From Proteiniphilum saccharofermentans (lineage in GTDB: Bacteria > Bacteroidota > Bacteroidia > Bacteroidales > Dysgonomonadaceae): a DNA stretch of 64,000 nucleotides. How positions within the stretch are numbered: position 1 is the stretch's first letter; each line of letters starts with the position of its first letter. Both the position numbers and the translations under genes were made by a program. The DNA lies in assembly GCF_900095135.1 (NCBI RefSeq), contig NZ_LT605205.1, positions 1,550,001-1,614,000 of the forward strand, in the 5' to 3' direction. Shown here piece after piece: positions 7,240 through 15,540 of this stretch. The notes beneath the pieces are model-generated. The model had not been told where the DNA came from. It made no database searches and worked only from the letters and a program-made list of their open reading frames with translations.

Positions 7240-9341
7240 CCCAACTTTCACTTACATTTCCACGCAATCCTGTCCAGAATGAGTCAGGACGATCCCCTTG
7301 GCGGTGACTGTGACCTACATATTTTTATTTTCTTGAACGGCGCCTGTTTCATCTTTAGGATGGAGTATATCCTCTCCGCTTGCTTTGTCGGCCGACTGCA
7401 TTGTCTCAGTTCCACCTTCTCACCCAGGGCATTGACGGCTTCTGTAGTCACCAATTTCTGCGTAGACATGCGGCGAACAATCTCTGTCCAATAAGCGTTT
7501 TCTCCCGATTGCTTGAGTTGAAAGCGTATCGTATTGACAATCCAATAAGAAAGTAGTCCGAAGAATAAATGCGCATCACTGCGTTCATCCTTTTGATGAT
7601 AGATGGGTCGTAGATTGAGATCCGTTTTTAGCTGCCGGTTGGTGCATTCTATCTCACGAATCAAATTATAATACTCCCAGGTCGTCTGTTCGCCAAAAGT
7701 CCGTACGTTGGTTCTCAGGAAATAGACTCCCGTGTTTTTGTCTATTGCGGTAATATCCTTGATCGTCCAGTTTACTTTTTGCATTTCAGCTGGTTTCCTC
7801 TCATTGCACAGGTACGTTATTTGATAATGTCGCGCGATGGAGGGATAACGCTCAATGGCTCTGCCGACTCGTTCAACTACTTTTTCGTAACGTTTGGTAC
7901 CTCCTTTCCTTGTAATGGCCTCGTTGATTTTCTCCATCTCACCTTCAAAGCGTTCTTTCCATTGACGGTTCATGGAGGCTTCCGTCATTGCTTTTGAGGG
8001 AGAGGTGATCTCCAGATAATAATCCTCTTCAGGCCGGGTCTGCACTTCCCGCAAGGTAATCTCCTGTTTTCTGGTGTCATGTACGGTTACCGTCCGGTGA
8101 TCCTTCGAGAGGCTGTAGTCTTTTAACCGTGTGCGGGATACGCAAAGATAATTGTATCCTTTTTCTTTTATGCCTTGCAGGTTCTCTTCGGTGGAGATGC
8201 CTGCATCGATTACAACCAAGGTCTTTTTACTGGTGACGGAGGTTTTGACAGCCAACTTGTCAATCATACCGGGAAGTGATTTGGGGTCTGAGGTATTGCC
8301 TGCAAGAATAGAGGAATAACGGATAAATCCCTCCCTGTTTATGCACAAGGCCAATACCAGTAATCGACAGTCGTTGCGCTTCTCCTTGCTGCGTCCGAAA
8401 CGCGCTTTGCGACTTCCTGCTTTACGGCCTTCAAAATAGAAGTTGGTCAGGTCAAAAAGCACGATACGATTATCTATATTGAACAGGTTATCCGTCCTTT
8501 GGCAAAGATGTCGTTCCAATTTATCTTTGATCCCATAAAGACGATCCGGCATTTGGTAGAGTGCATTGATGCCCGGAGTCCAATCCGGAGTACCTGAATA
8601 AAGTTCGCAAGCAGCGGAATTCTCCTTCATGACACGGTGTGTAGCCCATTCCGATGGACTATAAACGGTTCGGACAATCAGATGGGAGAGAGCGGCATGA
8701 ATGGCGTTTTCATTCCAGCCCTGGCCTCTTAGAAAATCTTCCAGCCCCAGGCGGTCAATGGTTTGTTTGCAAAGCCATTCCGCGCCGATGTTACGGGCAT
8801 CGGTATGTTCTACTGTATCCAAATCTATATACCTTTCGGACTCTTCTTTGGATTGGTTCTCTTTTTGGTTGAACCGGTCGATCCCTCCTTCGGCAAGCAT
8901 GCGTTGCCAGTATCGTTCGGCAAAGAGGCGCTCTTCGTGAGAAAGTCCATCCTTATTTTCCGGGAAAAGAGATCCATGATGCCGGTGTTGAAAACGCATA
9001 GTCAAGGCACGTGCAATACGTTTGACCTGGAGAGGCTTCAGGCATGGTTCAAAACCGATATTCAGTACAATCAGGGAATGCACATGTCCGCGCACATCTC
9101 GATAAGACTCCTTCAGTCGATAGTAAGGAGCTTCCTGTCCCGTGGCGGAATTGAAACGTAGTTGTACATTCACGTGCATGAGACAAAAATACAACAAGAC
9201 TTGCATTCAAAAGTGTCCTACAATCCGGATTTGACATACTTCCGAAAAATACGATCGCTGAATATCAAATGGCTATCACATCAAAGGAGCATAAAACAGG
9301 CTCATTTTTTATCAAAAATAATTTTGAGGGTGAAAGTTGGG
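7240..9341 (-). mobile_element. IS1634-type insertion sequence inside higA (2102 bp)
   Basis: The ends are perfect 12-bp inverted repeats: CCCAACTTTCAC from 7240, and GTGAAAGTTGGG ending at 9341. TTAA lies on both sides (7236-7239 and 9342-9345). The element holds one transposase on the minus strand. Its boundaries are fixed by sequence: removing 7240-9341 plus one TTAA rejoins the two halves of the higA reading frame. The transposase lies in the same orientation as the interrupted gene. Confidence 0.9.
7284..9179 (-). CDS. IS1634 family transposase
   Basis: A DDE transposase of about 631 residues from the start at 9179 (MHVNVQLRFNSATGQEAPYY). An in-frame ATG exists 27 nt upstream at 9206, but relatives begin M-x-V-N, so 9179 is preferred. 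Catalytic residues, counted from the longer start, are D252 (IVLFDLTNFYF), D334 (LVVIDAGIST) and a Glu in YNLIREIECTNRQLK (518-520), with the R-x3-E-like signature of the IS4/IS1634 group. The frame is intact, so the element could be active. The C-terminal tail is Ser/Gly-rich and ends near the left terminal repeat. It is the agent that broke the higA antitoxin gene. Confidence 0.9.
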   Translation of the reverse strand: MHVNVQLRFNSATGQEAPYYRLKESYRDVRGHVHSLIVLNIGFEPCLKPLQVKRIARALTMRFQHRHHGSLFPENKDGLSHEERLFAERYWQRMLAEGGIDRFNQKENQSKEESERYIDLDTVEHTDARNIGAEWLCKQTIDRLGLEDFLRGQGWNENAIHAALSHLIVRTVYSPSEWATHRVMKENSAACELYSGTPDWTPGINALYQMPDRLYGIKDKLERHLCQRTDNLFNIDNRIVLFDLTNFYFEGRKAGSRKARFGRSKEKRNDCRLLVLALCINREGFIRYSSILAGNTSDPKSLPGMIDKLAVKTSVTSKKTLVVIDAGISTEENLQGIKEKGYNYLCVSRTRLKDYSLSKDHRTVTVHDTRKQEITLREVQTRPEEDYYLEITSPSKAMTEASMNRQWKERFEGEMEKINEAITRKGGTKRYEKVVERVGRAIERYPSIARHYQITYLCNERKPAEMQKVNWTIKDITAIDKNTGVYFLRTNVRTFGEQTTWEYYNLIREIECTNRQLKTDLNLRPIYHQKDERSDAHLFFGLLSYWIVNTIRFQLKQSGENAYWTEIVRRMSTQKLVTTEAVNALGEKVELRQCSRPTKQAERIYSILKMKQAPFKKIKICRSQSPPRGSS

Positions 9342-9952
9342 TTAAGGCTGGGCTCTTTGCCTGACAGATATTCGGTAATACGTGAGGGACTTACCCCCAG
9401 CAACTTCGCCAGTTCCGCCTGATTGATGTTCATTTCATACATCCGGAGCCTGATTGCTTCAGACAATTGTGGTAGCGCTATCGGATAGTGCTTGCGGTCG
9501 TATTCCTCAATCAATGTCGAAAGGAAATCAAGTTCCACAGCTTCGGGTATAGAGTTATAGTTATCATCGGTAACTATGTCCAATAGCTGGTCTATTCTTT
9601 TAGTGATGGTTTGATATTCCCTGTCGTTAGTAATTGCTTTCATTGCTTGTTGCTTTTTTAAGGATTGAACATCCGTGATTTTATCATACTCGGCATGAGT
9701 TCCTATAAACCGTATATAAACGTGTTTCGGCACAAATAGCACAATGGCTATCAGGCGATAGGAGTTTCCTTTTATGTTGAAAACATATCGGTGGTTCTCG
9801 ACAGCGTCCACGCTGTTGAATGTGGCTTTCATATCGGAAAAATTGTTCCATTCAGACTCTTCCGTTTTTGAGAACCAATCTTCCAATGCTGTTTTGGCAT
9901 CGGGGTGCTTGTGGTAATATTGTGCCAGCGTACGGTATCTGAAGATTCTCAT
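9302..9952 (-). CDS. higB: HigB-type toxin fused in frame to a truncated HigA antitoxin
   Basis: One 216-residue frame with two parts. Residues 1 to about 95 (MRIFRYRTLAQYYHKHPDAK ... YVFNIKGNSYRLIAIV ... IRFIGTHAEYDKIT) are a HigB/RelE-fold mRNA interferase. From Met104 (start 9643) MKAITNDREYQTI begins a HigA-like antitoxin with an Xre helix-turn-helix (NQAELAKLLGVSPSRITEYLSG). The antitoxin is cut after EPSL at 9342, and the last 14 residues (from NPTFTLKII) are encoded by the transposon end. Normally the two are separate proteins and HigA represses the operon. An A6 run at 9654-9659 sits between them: one A fewer would end the toxin on a TGA overlapping the HigA ATG. So the fusion may be a frameshift. 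Confidence 0.83.
   Translation of the reverse strand: MRIFRYRTLAQYYHKHPDAKTALEDWFSKTEESEWNNFSDMKATFNSVDAVENHRYVFNIKGNSYRLIAIVLFVPKHVYIRFIGTHAEYDKITDVQSLKKQQAMKAITNDREYQTITKRIDQLLDIVTDDNYNSIPEAVELDFLSTLIEEYDRKHYPIALPQLSEAIRLRMYEMNINQAELAKLLGVSPSRITEYLSGKEPSLNPTFTLKIIFDKK
9342..9345. repeat. Target site duplication TTAA (right copy)
   Basis: TTAA next to the right terminal repeat of the IS1634-type element, the partner of 7236-7239. It lies inside the higA coding sequence (codons CTT AAx). Confidence 0.8.
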
Positions 9953-10137
9953 ACTCTGTCCATTTTATTAGTCAAAGATAAACATAAGATACCAAATCGA
10001 AAAATGAAATACCAGAATAAGGAATTTTCTTGTGTTTTTATCCCTATGTGTAAACTGATGATTGGCCATGATGTCATAAGTTGTGATTTTAAGGAATTGA
10101 AATACAAAATCGGTGTAAGCGTTTTCTTATTTTCATA

Positions 10138-10163
10138 ATATTTTTGCATCTTTGCAAAAATAT
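10138..10163. promoter_or_regulatory. Perfect 11-bp palindrome carrying TAnnTTTG boxes on both strands
   Basis: ATATTTTTGCA (10138-10148) and TGCAAAAATAT (10153-10163) are exact inverted copies with a 4-nt centre. Each arm contains TATTTTTG, a match to the Bacteroidota -7 box, one per strand, so this could be a divergent promoter/operator. It lies between higB (about 185 bp leftward) and the ECF sigma gene (about 235 bp rightward). Confidence 0.45.
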
Positions 10164-10197
10164 GTTCGATTACATCAGTCGTTTTCAAGTTTATTGC

Positions 10198-10323
10198 ACT
10201 ATTTCTACGCTTGACATAGTCAAAACAAGTTTTGCCTCTGTGCTCGCTTATCGAAATAGTTCTCGTAACGATATAATCCAAGTGAACTTGTCTGCTGTTT
10301 GTATTGCTTAACAAAATAGTCCT
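10198..10323 (+). repeat. Dispersed intergenic hairpin repeat, copy C (double unit)
   Basis: Starts CACTATTTCTACGC. The first unit ends CTTATCGAAATAGTTC at 10263. A second unit follows and ends ATTGCTTAACAAAATAGTCC, close to the end of copy A (ATTGCTTAACAGAACAGTTC). It is placed just upstream of the ECF sigma gene at 10399, in its probable leader. Confidence 0.55.
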
Positions 10324-10398
10324 GTTTTGATATCCTGATAATAATCTATGAGATCTATCCCCTAGGGGAACTCTCTTTTTGCATGTGAGTATTTTTAC

Positions 10399-10950
10399 AT
10401 GGATAAACAACTTGAAATAGAATGCCTGACAAATCTTTCTGAGGGAGACCATCGGTCGTACGAATTATTATTTCTAGTATATCACCCTAAGATTTATCAT
10501 TTTTTATGTGGTTTTATAAAAAATGAAGAGGAGGCGTATGATATGACGCAGGAGATATTTTATAAAGTATGGATGAACCGTGAAATGATGAGAGAAATCA
10601 AATCGTTTAAAGCATATTTATTTACCATGGCAAGGCACATGATTTATAATCACTACGAACATAATCTTGTAAAGGAAAAATATACCCTCAGCCAGTTGGA
10701 TCGGCCCGAGACGTATGAGCCGGAACAGGATATGTTTGCCAAAGACCTTTCTCTATTAATCGATCTGGTGATTTCACAAATGCCGGAACAGCGTCAGCGA
10801 GTATTTAAGATGAGCCGAAAAGACGGCTTTTCAAGTGATGAAATTGCCTCCCGTCTTAATATCAATAAACGAACGGTAGAGAACCATATTTCCAATGCGT
10901 TGAGCGATTTGAGAAAAGCGCTTCAGCATGTTTCTTTTTTATTTTTTTGA
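10399..10950 (+). CDS. ECF-type RNA polymerase sigma factor (locus 1)
   Basis: 183 residues. Sigma region 2 (YELLFLVYHPKIYHFLCGFI ... AYDMTQEIFYKVW, about 18-65) binds core and the -10 element. Region 4 (MPEQRQRVFKMSRKDG ... SDEIASRLNINKRTVENHIS, about 128-172) is the -35-binding helix-turn-helix. This is the Bacteroidetes PUL sigma class paired with FecR. It is followed by fecR at 11073 and a SusC receptor with an STN domain at 12241, the standard trans-envelope signalling set: the receptor senses ligand, FecR releases sigma, and sigma drives susCD. The start at 10399 gives MDKQLEIECLTNLSEGDH, normal for the family. Confidence 0.92.
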   Translation: MDKQLEIECLTNLSEGDHRSYELLFLVYHPKIYHFLCGFIKNEEEAYDMTQEIFYKVWMNREMMREIKSFKAYLFTMARHMIYNHYEHNLVKEKYTLSQLDRPETYEPEQDMFAKDLSLLIDLVISQMPEQRQRVFKMSRKDGFSSDEIASRLNINKRTVENHISNALSDLRKALQHVSFLFF

Positions 10951-11072
10951 AAAATGTACATTGGCCTGTGCGTACTTCCCGATTTTCCTGTCTACCTTAA
11001 TATAGAGAATGAATCCGGCATGATTGAAATGATCTTTCAATAGTCGGTATAAAGAATATAATAGTATATACA

Positions 11073-12068
11073 ATGGATAAACACCATATCCGCATATTGA
11101 TAACCCGTTTTTTTGAGAATGATTTTCCTAAAGAATCTGTTCTTAAATTTCAACAATGGTTTATACGTAAAGACGACAGCGTAGTAAAGAACGAGGTCCT
11201 GAATGAATTGTGGGAGCGGGAAGAGGCTGAAACCGATTCTCACACCCTATTGGCTTTAGACGAAATAAATAAAAGGATAGGTAAGAATAAGAAAACGGTA
11301 AAATTACCCTTATCCCAAAGGCTGCTTCGCATTGCTTCTATTTTGCTTTTGCCTCTTATAGGCGGGTTGCTTACCTATTGGGTCATGCATGATCAGTCTG
11401 GCTCATCCGCCCCAAAAATGGAAATAGCAGAGCATGTTGTACCTGATGGGGAAATGAAGCAAATTCTTTTACCTGATGGTTCTGAGGTGTGGCTGAATGC
11501 AGGTTCCATGTTACTGTATTCCGATGACCTTTCGGGATCGATCCGACGTTTATTCCTGAGCGGCGAGGCAACTTTCCGGGTTGAGAAAGATCCCGGGCGG
11601 CCTTTTATCGTGAAAACCCAATATATGCAGGTAGAAGCACTGGGAACGACATTCAATGTAAGATCATATGTAGACTCAGGTACTGCGGCAGTCACCCTGG
11701 AGGAAGGATCGGTGCGGGTGGATATCGACGGAAAGGTGAAAGTTTCAGAAGTAATCAGTCCCAACGAGCAGTTCGTTTATGATCATCGTCAGGGAAAAAC
11801 ATCCAGGTTACAGGTCGATGCGGAACTTGTCTCCAGATGGAAAGAAGGATACCTTGTGTTTGAAGAAGCTTCCTTTGAAGAGATTATACGTACTGTGGAA
11901 CGCCGTTTCAATGTTACGGTTTATTATGATGTAAGAAAATACGGAGGAGGACGTTTTTCTGTAAAATATACACCTTATGAGGATGTCCGGCAGGTGTTAA
12001 CTATCTTGGAAACATTGAATCCCGGATTGAAATGGACGGCAAATAATAATACTATTTACATAAAATGA
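11073..12068 (+). CDS. FecR-type anti-sigma factor (locus 1)
   Basis: 331 residues. The cytoplasmic N-terminus (1 to about 85) holds the sigma-binding helices. One membrane segment follows (about 88-106, LRIASILLLPLIGGLLTYWV). The periplasmic FecR domain (about 125-220) has LPDGSEVWLNAGSML, LSGEATFRVEKDPGRPFIV and LGTTFNVRSY, and the C-terminal DUF4974-like domain ends LKWTANNNTIYIK. It holds the sigma factor of 10399 and receives the signal from the STN domain of the SusC at 12241. It lies 122 bp after the sigma gene. Confidence 0.92.
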   Translation: MDKHHIRILITRFFENDFPKESVLKFQQWFIRKDDSVVKNEVLNELWEREEAETDSHTLLALDEINKRIGKNKKTVKLPLSQRLLRIASILLLPLIGGLLTYWVMHDQSGSSAPKMEIAEHVVPDGEMKQILLPDGSEVWLNAGSMLLYSDDLSGSIRRLFLSGEATFRVEKDPGRPFIVKTQYMQVEALGTTFNVRSYVDSGTAAVTLEEGSVRVDIDGKVKVSEVISPNEQFVYDHRQGKTSRLQVDAELVSRWKEGYLVFEEASFEEIIRTVERRFNVTVYYDVRKYGGGRFSVKYTPYEDVRQVLTILETLNPGLKWTANNNTIYIK

Positions 12069-12118
12069 CATAATTGAATTAAGATATGAGAAGGAGAGCT
12101 TGCCCATGAAAAAAAGAG

Positions 12119-12150
12119 CCGGGAAGCCTGTGTCGTAAAAAGCTTCCCGG
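12119..12150 (+). terminator. Hairpin between fecR and susC (terminator or attenuator)
   Basis: CCGGGAAGC (12119-12127) pairs perfectly with GCTTCCCGG (12142-12150), loop of 14 nt, followed by TTTG. It would separate the regulator transcript from the susCD transcript. Confidence 0.6.
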
Positions 12151-12240
12151 TTTGAAATCGTTACATACTACAACAAATACTATCCATGAAACGAAGACAG
12201 GGATAATTGCATAAAGTACTAACTATCAATTTACAAAATT

Positions 12241-15200
12241 ATGAAAATATATCTAATAAAAAACAGATTGAGAATAAATTATTTGAACCGACTTCTCTTT
12301 CTGTTCATTACCTTTTTCTTTTTTCAGACACAAATCTCACAGGCACAACAGGTTTCCTTATCCAACTCCCGTCTGACTCTCAGAACGGCTTTTACTGAAA
12401 TAGAGAGGCAAACCGACATGTCGGTCGACTATAACCGTGAAATTATTGATGTAAATAAAACAGTATCCATACCTCGAAAAGAGGGTTCGTTATTCGAAAT
12501 TATGACCGCCTTACTGCAAGGCACAGGATGTACGTATGTGGTACGCGAAAATCATATTGTTATTTCTAAAGTACAGGTAACAGCTCAGCAGGCCCGGAAA
12601 AATGTGACAGGTATAATTACTGATCAGCTGGGAGAACCTATTATCGGAGCCAATATTGTTGAAAAAGGTACTGCGAACGGTACGGTAACCGATATTGACG
12701 GTAATTTTACGTTAAGCGTGGAAAATAATGCTGTACTGATTGTATCCTACATCGGTTATCTGCCTCAAGAGATTGTAACAATAGGGAGGAATACTGTTAA
12801 TGTGGTTTTGCAGGAAGATACCAAATCGTTGGATGAAGTGGTTGTAGTGGGGTATGGAACACAGAAAAAGGTGAATCTGACAGGAGCAATCTCAACCGTT
12901 AGCTCCCAAGATATTACAAGACGACAAGTAGGGCAGTCTTCGATGGTACTACAAGGAATTGCACCTGGTGTTACAGTTACGCAGCAATCCGGACAACCGG
13001 GTAAAGATGCTGGTTCAATACGTATTCGGGGAATAGGTACACTAAATGACGCTAATCCATTGATCTTGGTGGATGGTGTAGAGATGAATATTAATAATGT
13101 TGATCCTAATCTGATCGAATCTATTTCAGTTTTAAAAGATGCAGCCTCTTCGGCTATTTATGGTTCACGTGCCGCAAATGGTGTGATACTTATTACAACC
13201 AGACGTGCCAAGAGTGACGAATTTTCTGTATCCTACAATAGTTATGCCGGATGGCAAACTCCTACCGATATGAGGAAGCCTGTTGACGCAGTAGATCATA
13301 TGGTGATGATGAATCTGGCAAATACGAATGTTGGCAAAAGTCCTGTTTTTTCACAGGAACAAATTGACAATACGATGAGAGGTGATAATCGGGATTTATA
13401 TCCTAATACGGATTGGCAAAAATTGATCTATCAGGGAAGTGGTTTTCAGCAGAGTCATTTTGTAACATTGAATGGAGGATCTGAAAAAATCCGGGTACTG
13501 GCAGCATTAGGGTATTATGATCAAAAAGGAATTGTCGAAAACACAAGCTATAAACGGTACACGGCAAGGTTTAATACAGACATGCTGCTTTCTGACCGGT
13601 TGACAGCTAAGTTTGATATTTACGGACGCTTAATGAAACAGGAAGAGCCTGCGTCTTCACTTTCAGGTGACGGATCAGGTATCCTTTATTGGCTGAACAG
13701 AATGCCTGCTACCCAACCGGCTATACTTTCCAACGGAAAAATGGGTATAGGTTGGGATGGTGATAATCCTTATGCGAAGATTTGGGAGAGTGGGATGAGG
13801 AGCGAAAATACTCCATCGATTGCTGCTACAGGTAGCCTGAATTATAAGATTACAGATTGGTTACAGGCTGATGCTTCTTATTCCCTTCATTATGTGCCGA
13901 ATATAACTAAAGTATTTCAACAAGCCGTACAAACATATACTCCAACGGGTGATGTGGCATACACAAAACCATCTGTAAATTCTTTATCTGAAAACAGAAC
14001 TAACTCCCTCAATCAGGATGTAAAAGCCATGCTTACACTCGACAAAACGTTTGGAGGACATACGGTGAAAGTATTGACCGGTTTTTCGCAGGAGAGCTAT
14101 AACAATGATTGGATATCAGGTTACAGGGATAATTTTGTATTTCCCCAATACCAAGTTTTGTCGGCAGGTTCCATTGAAAATATGAAAAATGATGGCTCCG
14201 GCTCTGAATGGATTTTACGATCTTTTTACGGACGTCTAAATTATGATTATTCAGGGAAATATCTTTTTGAGGCAAATCTGCGTTATGATGGATCCTCTCG
14301 CTTTGCCTCCGGTAAAAAGTGGGGAGTTTTTCCTTCTTTTTCGGCAGGATGGCGTATCTCGGAAGAGAATTTCTGGGAATCACTGAGAAATAAGGTTGAC
14401 AACCTGAAATTAAGAGTCTCCTGGGGACAATTGGGAAATCAACTCATCGGTAATTATCCTTTTGCATCATTCTTAAGTTACGGTACTTATGTAATAGGGG
14501 GGCAGCCGGTATCAACTGCTTATCTAAGTGATATGGCTAATCCCGGGATCAGTTGGGAGAAAACTACCATGACGAATGCCGGGATTGATATTTCTCTCTT
14601 TTCCAAATTATCTGTGAATTTTGACTATTATTATAAACGAACCAGTGATATTCTATTAAGGCTGGATATACCCAGATTCACAGGTTTGAGCGCACCCTAT
14701 CAGAATGCAGGAATTGTCGATAACAAAGGATGGGATTTGGGGATTAATTTCCATGATAACATTAACGATTTCCGATATGATATTGTCTTTGTGTTATCAG
14801 ATGTACAAAATAAAGTGATTGATTTAAAAGGAGTAACCAGGACAGGTTTAACAGTAAGTAATGAAGGTTATCCTATAAACTCACTGTATGGTTTGGAAGC
14901 AATCGGTTATATTACCGATGCTGATTACGATGCTAATGGAAACTACCTGCATGCTACACAATATGGAAATTTTAATCGTGGGGATATTAAGTACAAGGAT
15001 CAAAACGATGATGGCGTCATTGATAATAAAGACGAGAAAATTATAGGAAGCACTATTCCACGTTATACTTACAGCCTGAATATTAATACATTTTGGCGGG
15101 GATTTGATTTGAGTATGTTCTGGCAAGGGGTAGGAAAAGCTGACGGTTACTTAAATCAACATGCGACAATGCCATTTTATCTGGGTGGGACAGCATTAGA

Positions 15201-15528
15201 AATGCATAAGGACTACTGGACACCTGAGAATCCAAATGCTTCGTTTCCCAGATTAGCCTTTAATGAGACAAACAATGAGAAGAATTCCACTTTTTGGATG
15301 AAAAATGCAGCCTACCTGCGATTGAAAAATATTCAGTTGGGTTACAGCCTTCCCGGGAAAGTATTGAAAAATATGCCCTTTACTATGCTGAGAGTCTATG
15401 TCAGTGGCCAAAATTTGTTAACATTCGATAAGTTCTGGGATGGATACGATGTTGAATCGCCTGTCGGAATGGGAAGTCATTATCCTCAGGTTAAACTCTA
15501 CTCTATTGGGTTAAATGTTAAATTTTAA
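12241..15528 (+). CDS. SusC-type TonB-dependent outer-membrane receptor with STN domain (locus 1)
   Basis: 1095 residues. It has a hydrophobic signal peptide (cleavage about AQA/QQVSL), an STN signalling domain (LTLRTAFTEIERQTDMSVDY ... NHIVISK), then a CarboxypepD-regulatory-like domain (GIITDQLGEPIIGANIVEKG ... DGNFTL). The TonB-box/plug region is DEVVVVGYGTQKKVNLTGAI, and a large beta-barrel ends YSIGLNVKF with the terminal Phe. It imports a glycan or other large ligand with its SusD partner. The STN domain means it also signals to the FecR at 11073. The following susD starts 12 nt after the stop, so the two are co-translated. The substrate is unknown. Confidence 0.95.
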   Translation: MKIYLIKNRLRINYLNRLLFLFITFFFFQTQISQAQQVSLSNSRLTLRTAFTEIERQTDMSVDYNREIIDVNKTVSIPRKEGSLFEIMTALLQGTGCTYVVRENHIVISKVQVTAQQARKNVTGIITDQLGEPIIGANIVEKGTANGTVTDIDGNFTLSVENNAVLIVSYIGYLPQEIVTIGRNTVNVVLQEDTKSLDEVVVVGYGTQKKVNLTGAISTVSSQDITRRQVGQSSMVLQGIAPGVTVTQQSGQPGKDAGSIRIRGIGTLNDANPLILVDGVEMNINNVDPNLIESISVLKDAASSAIYGSRAANGVILITTRRAKSDEFSVSYNSYAGWQTPTDMRKPVDAVDHMVMMNLANTNVGKSPVFSQEQIDNTMRGDNRDLYPNTDWQKLIYQGSGFQQSHFVTLNGGSEKIRVLAALGYYDQKGIVENTSYKRYTARFNTDMLLSDRLTAKFDIYGRLMKQEEPASSLSGDGSGILYWLNRMPATQPAILSNGKMGIGWDGDNPYAKIWESGMRSENTPSIAATGSLNYKITDWLQADASYSLHYVPNITKVFQQAVQTYTPTGDVAYTKPSVNSLSENRTNSLNQDVKAMLTLDKTFGGHTVKVLTGFSQESYNNDWISGYRDNFVFPQYQVLSAGSIENMKNDGSGSEWILRSFYGRLNYDYSGKYLFEANLRYDGSSRFASGKKWGVFPSFSAGWRISEENFWESLRNKVDNLKLRVSWGQLGNQLIGNYPFASFLSYGTYVIGGQPVSTAYLSDMANPGISWEKTTMTNAGIDISLFSKLSVNFDYYYKRTSDILLRLDIPRFTGLSAPYQNAGIVDNKGWDLGINFHDNINDFRYDIVFVLSDVQNKVIDLKGVTRTGLTVSNEGYPINSLYGLEAIGYITDADYDANGNYLHATQYGNFNRGDIKYKDQNDDGVIDNKDEKIIGSTIPRYTYSLNINTFWRGFDLSMFWQGVGKADGYLNQHATMPFYLGGTALEMHKDYWTPENPNASFPRLAFNETNNEKNSTFWMKNAAYLRLKNIQLGYSLPGKVLKNMPFTMLRVYVSGQNLLTFDKFWDGYDVESPVGMGSHYPQVKLYSIGLNVKF

Positions 15529-15540
15529 GATAATAAAAAG

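Noticed and set aside
9949-10452. Minus-strand open frame of 167 codons between higB and the sigma gene
   Set aside because: It runs through the dispersed repeat and overlaps both neighbours; the sequence has no recognisable domain and the region is better explained as regulatory DNA.
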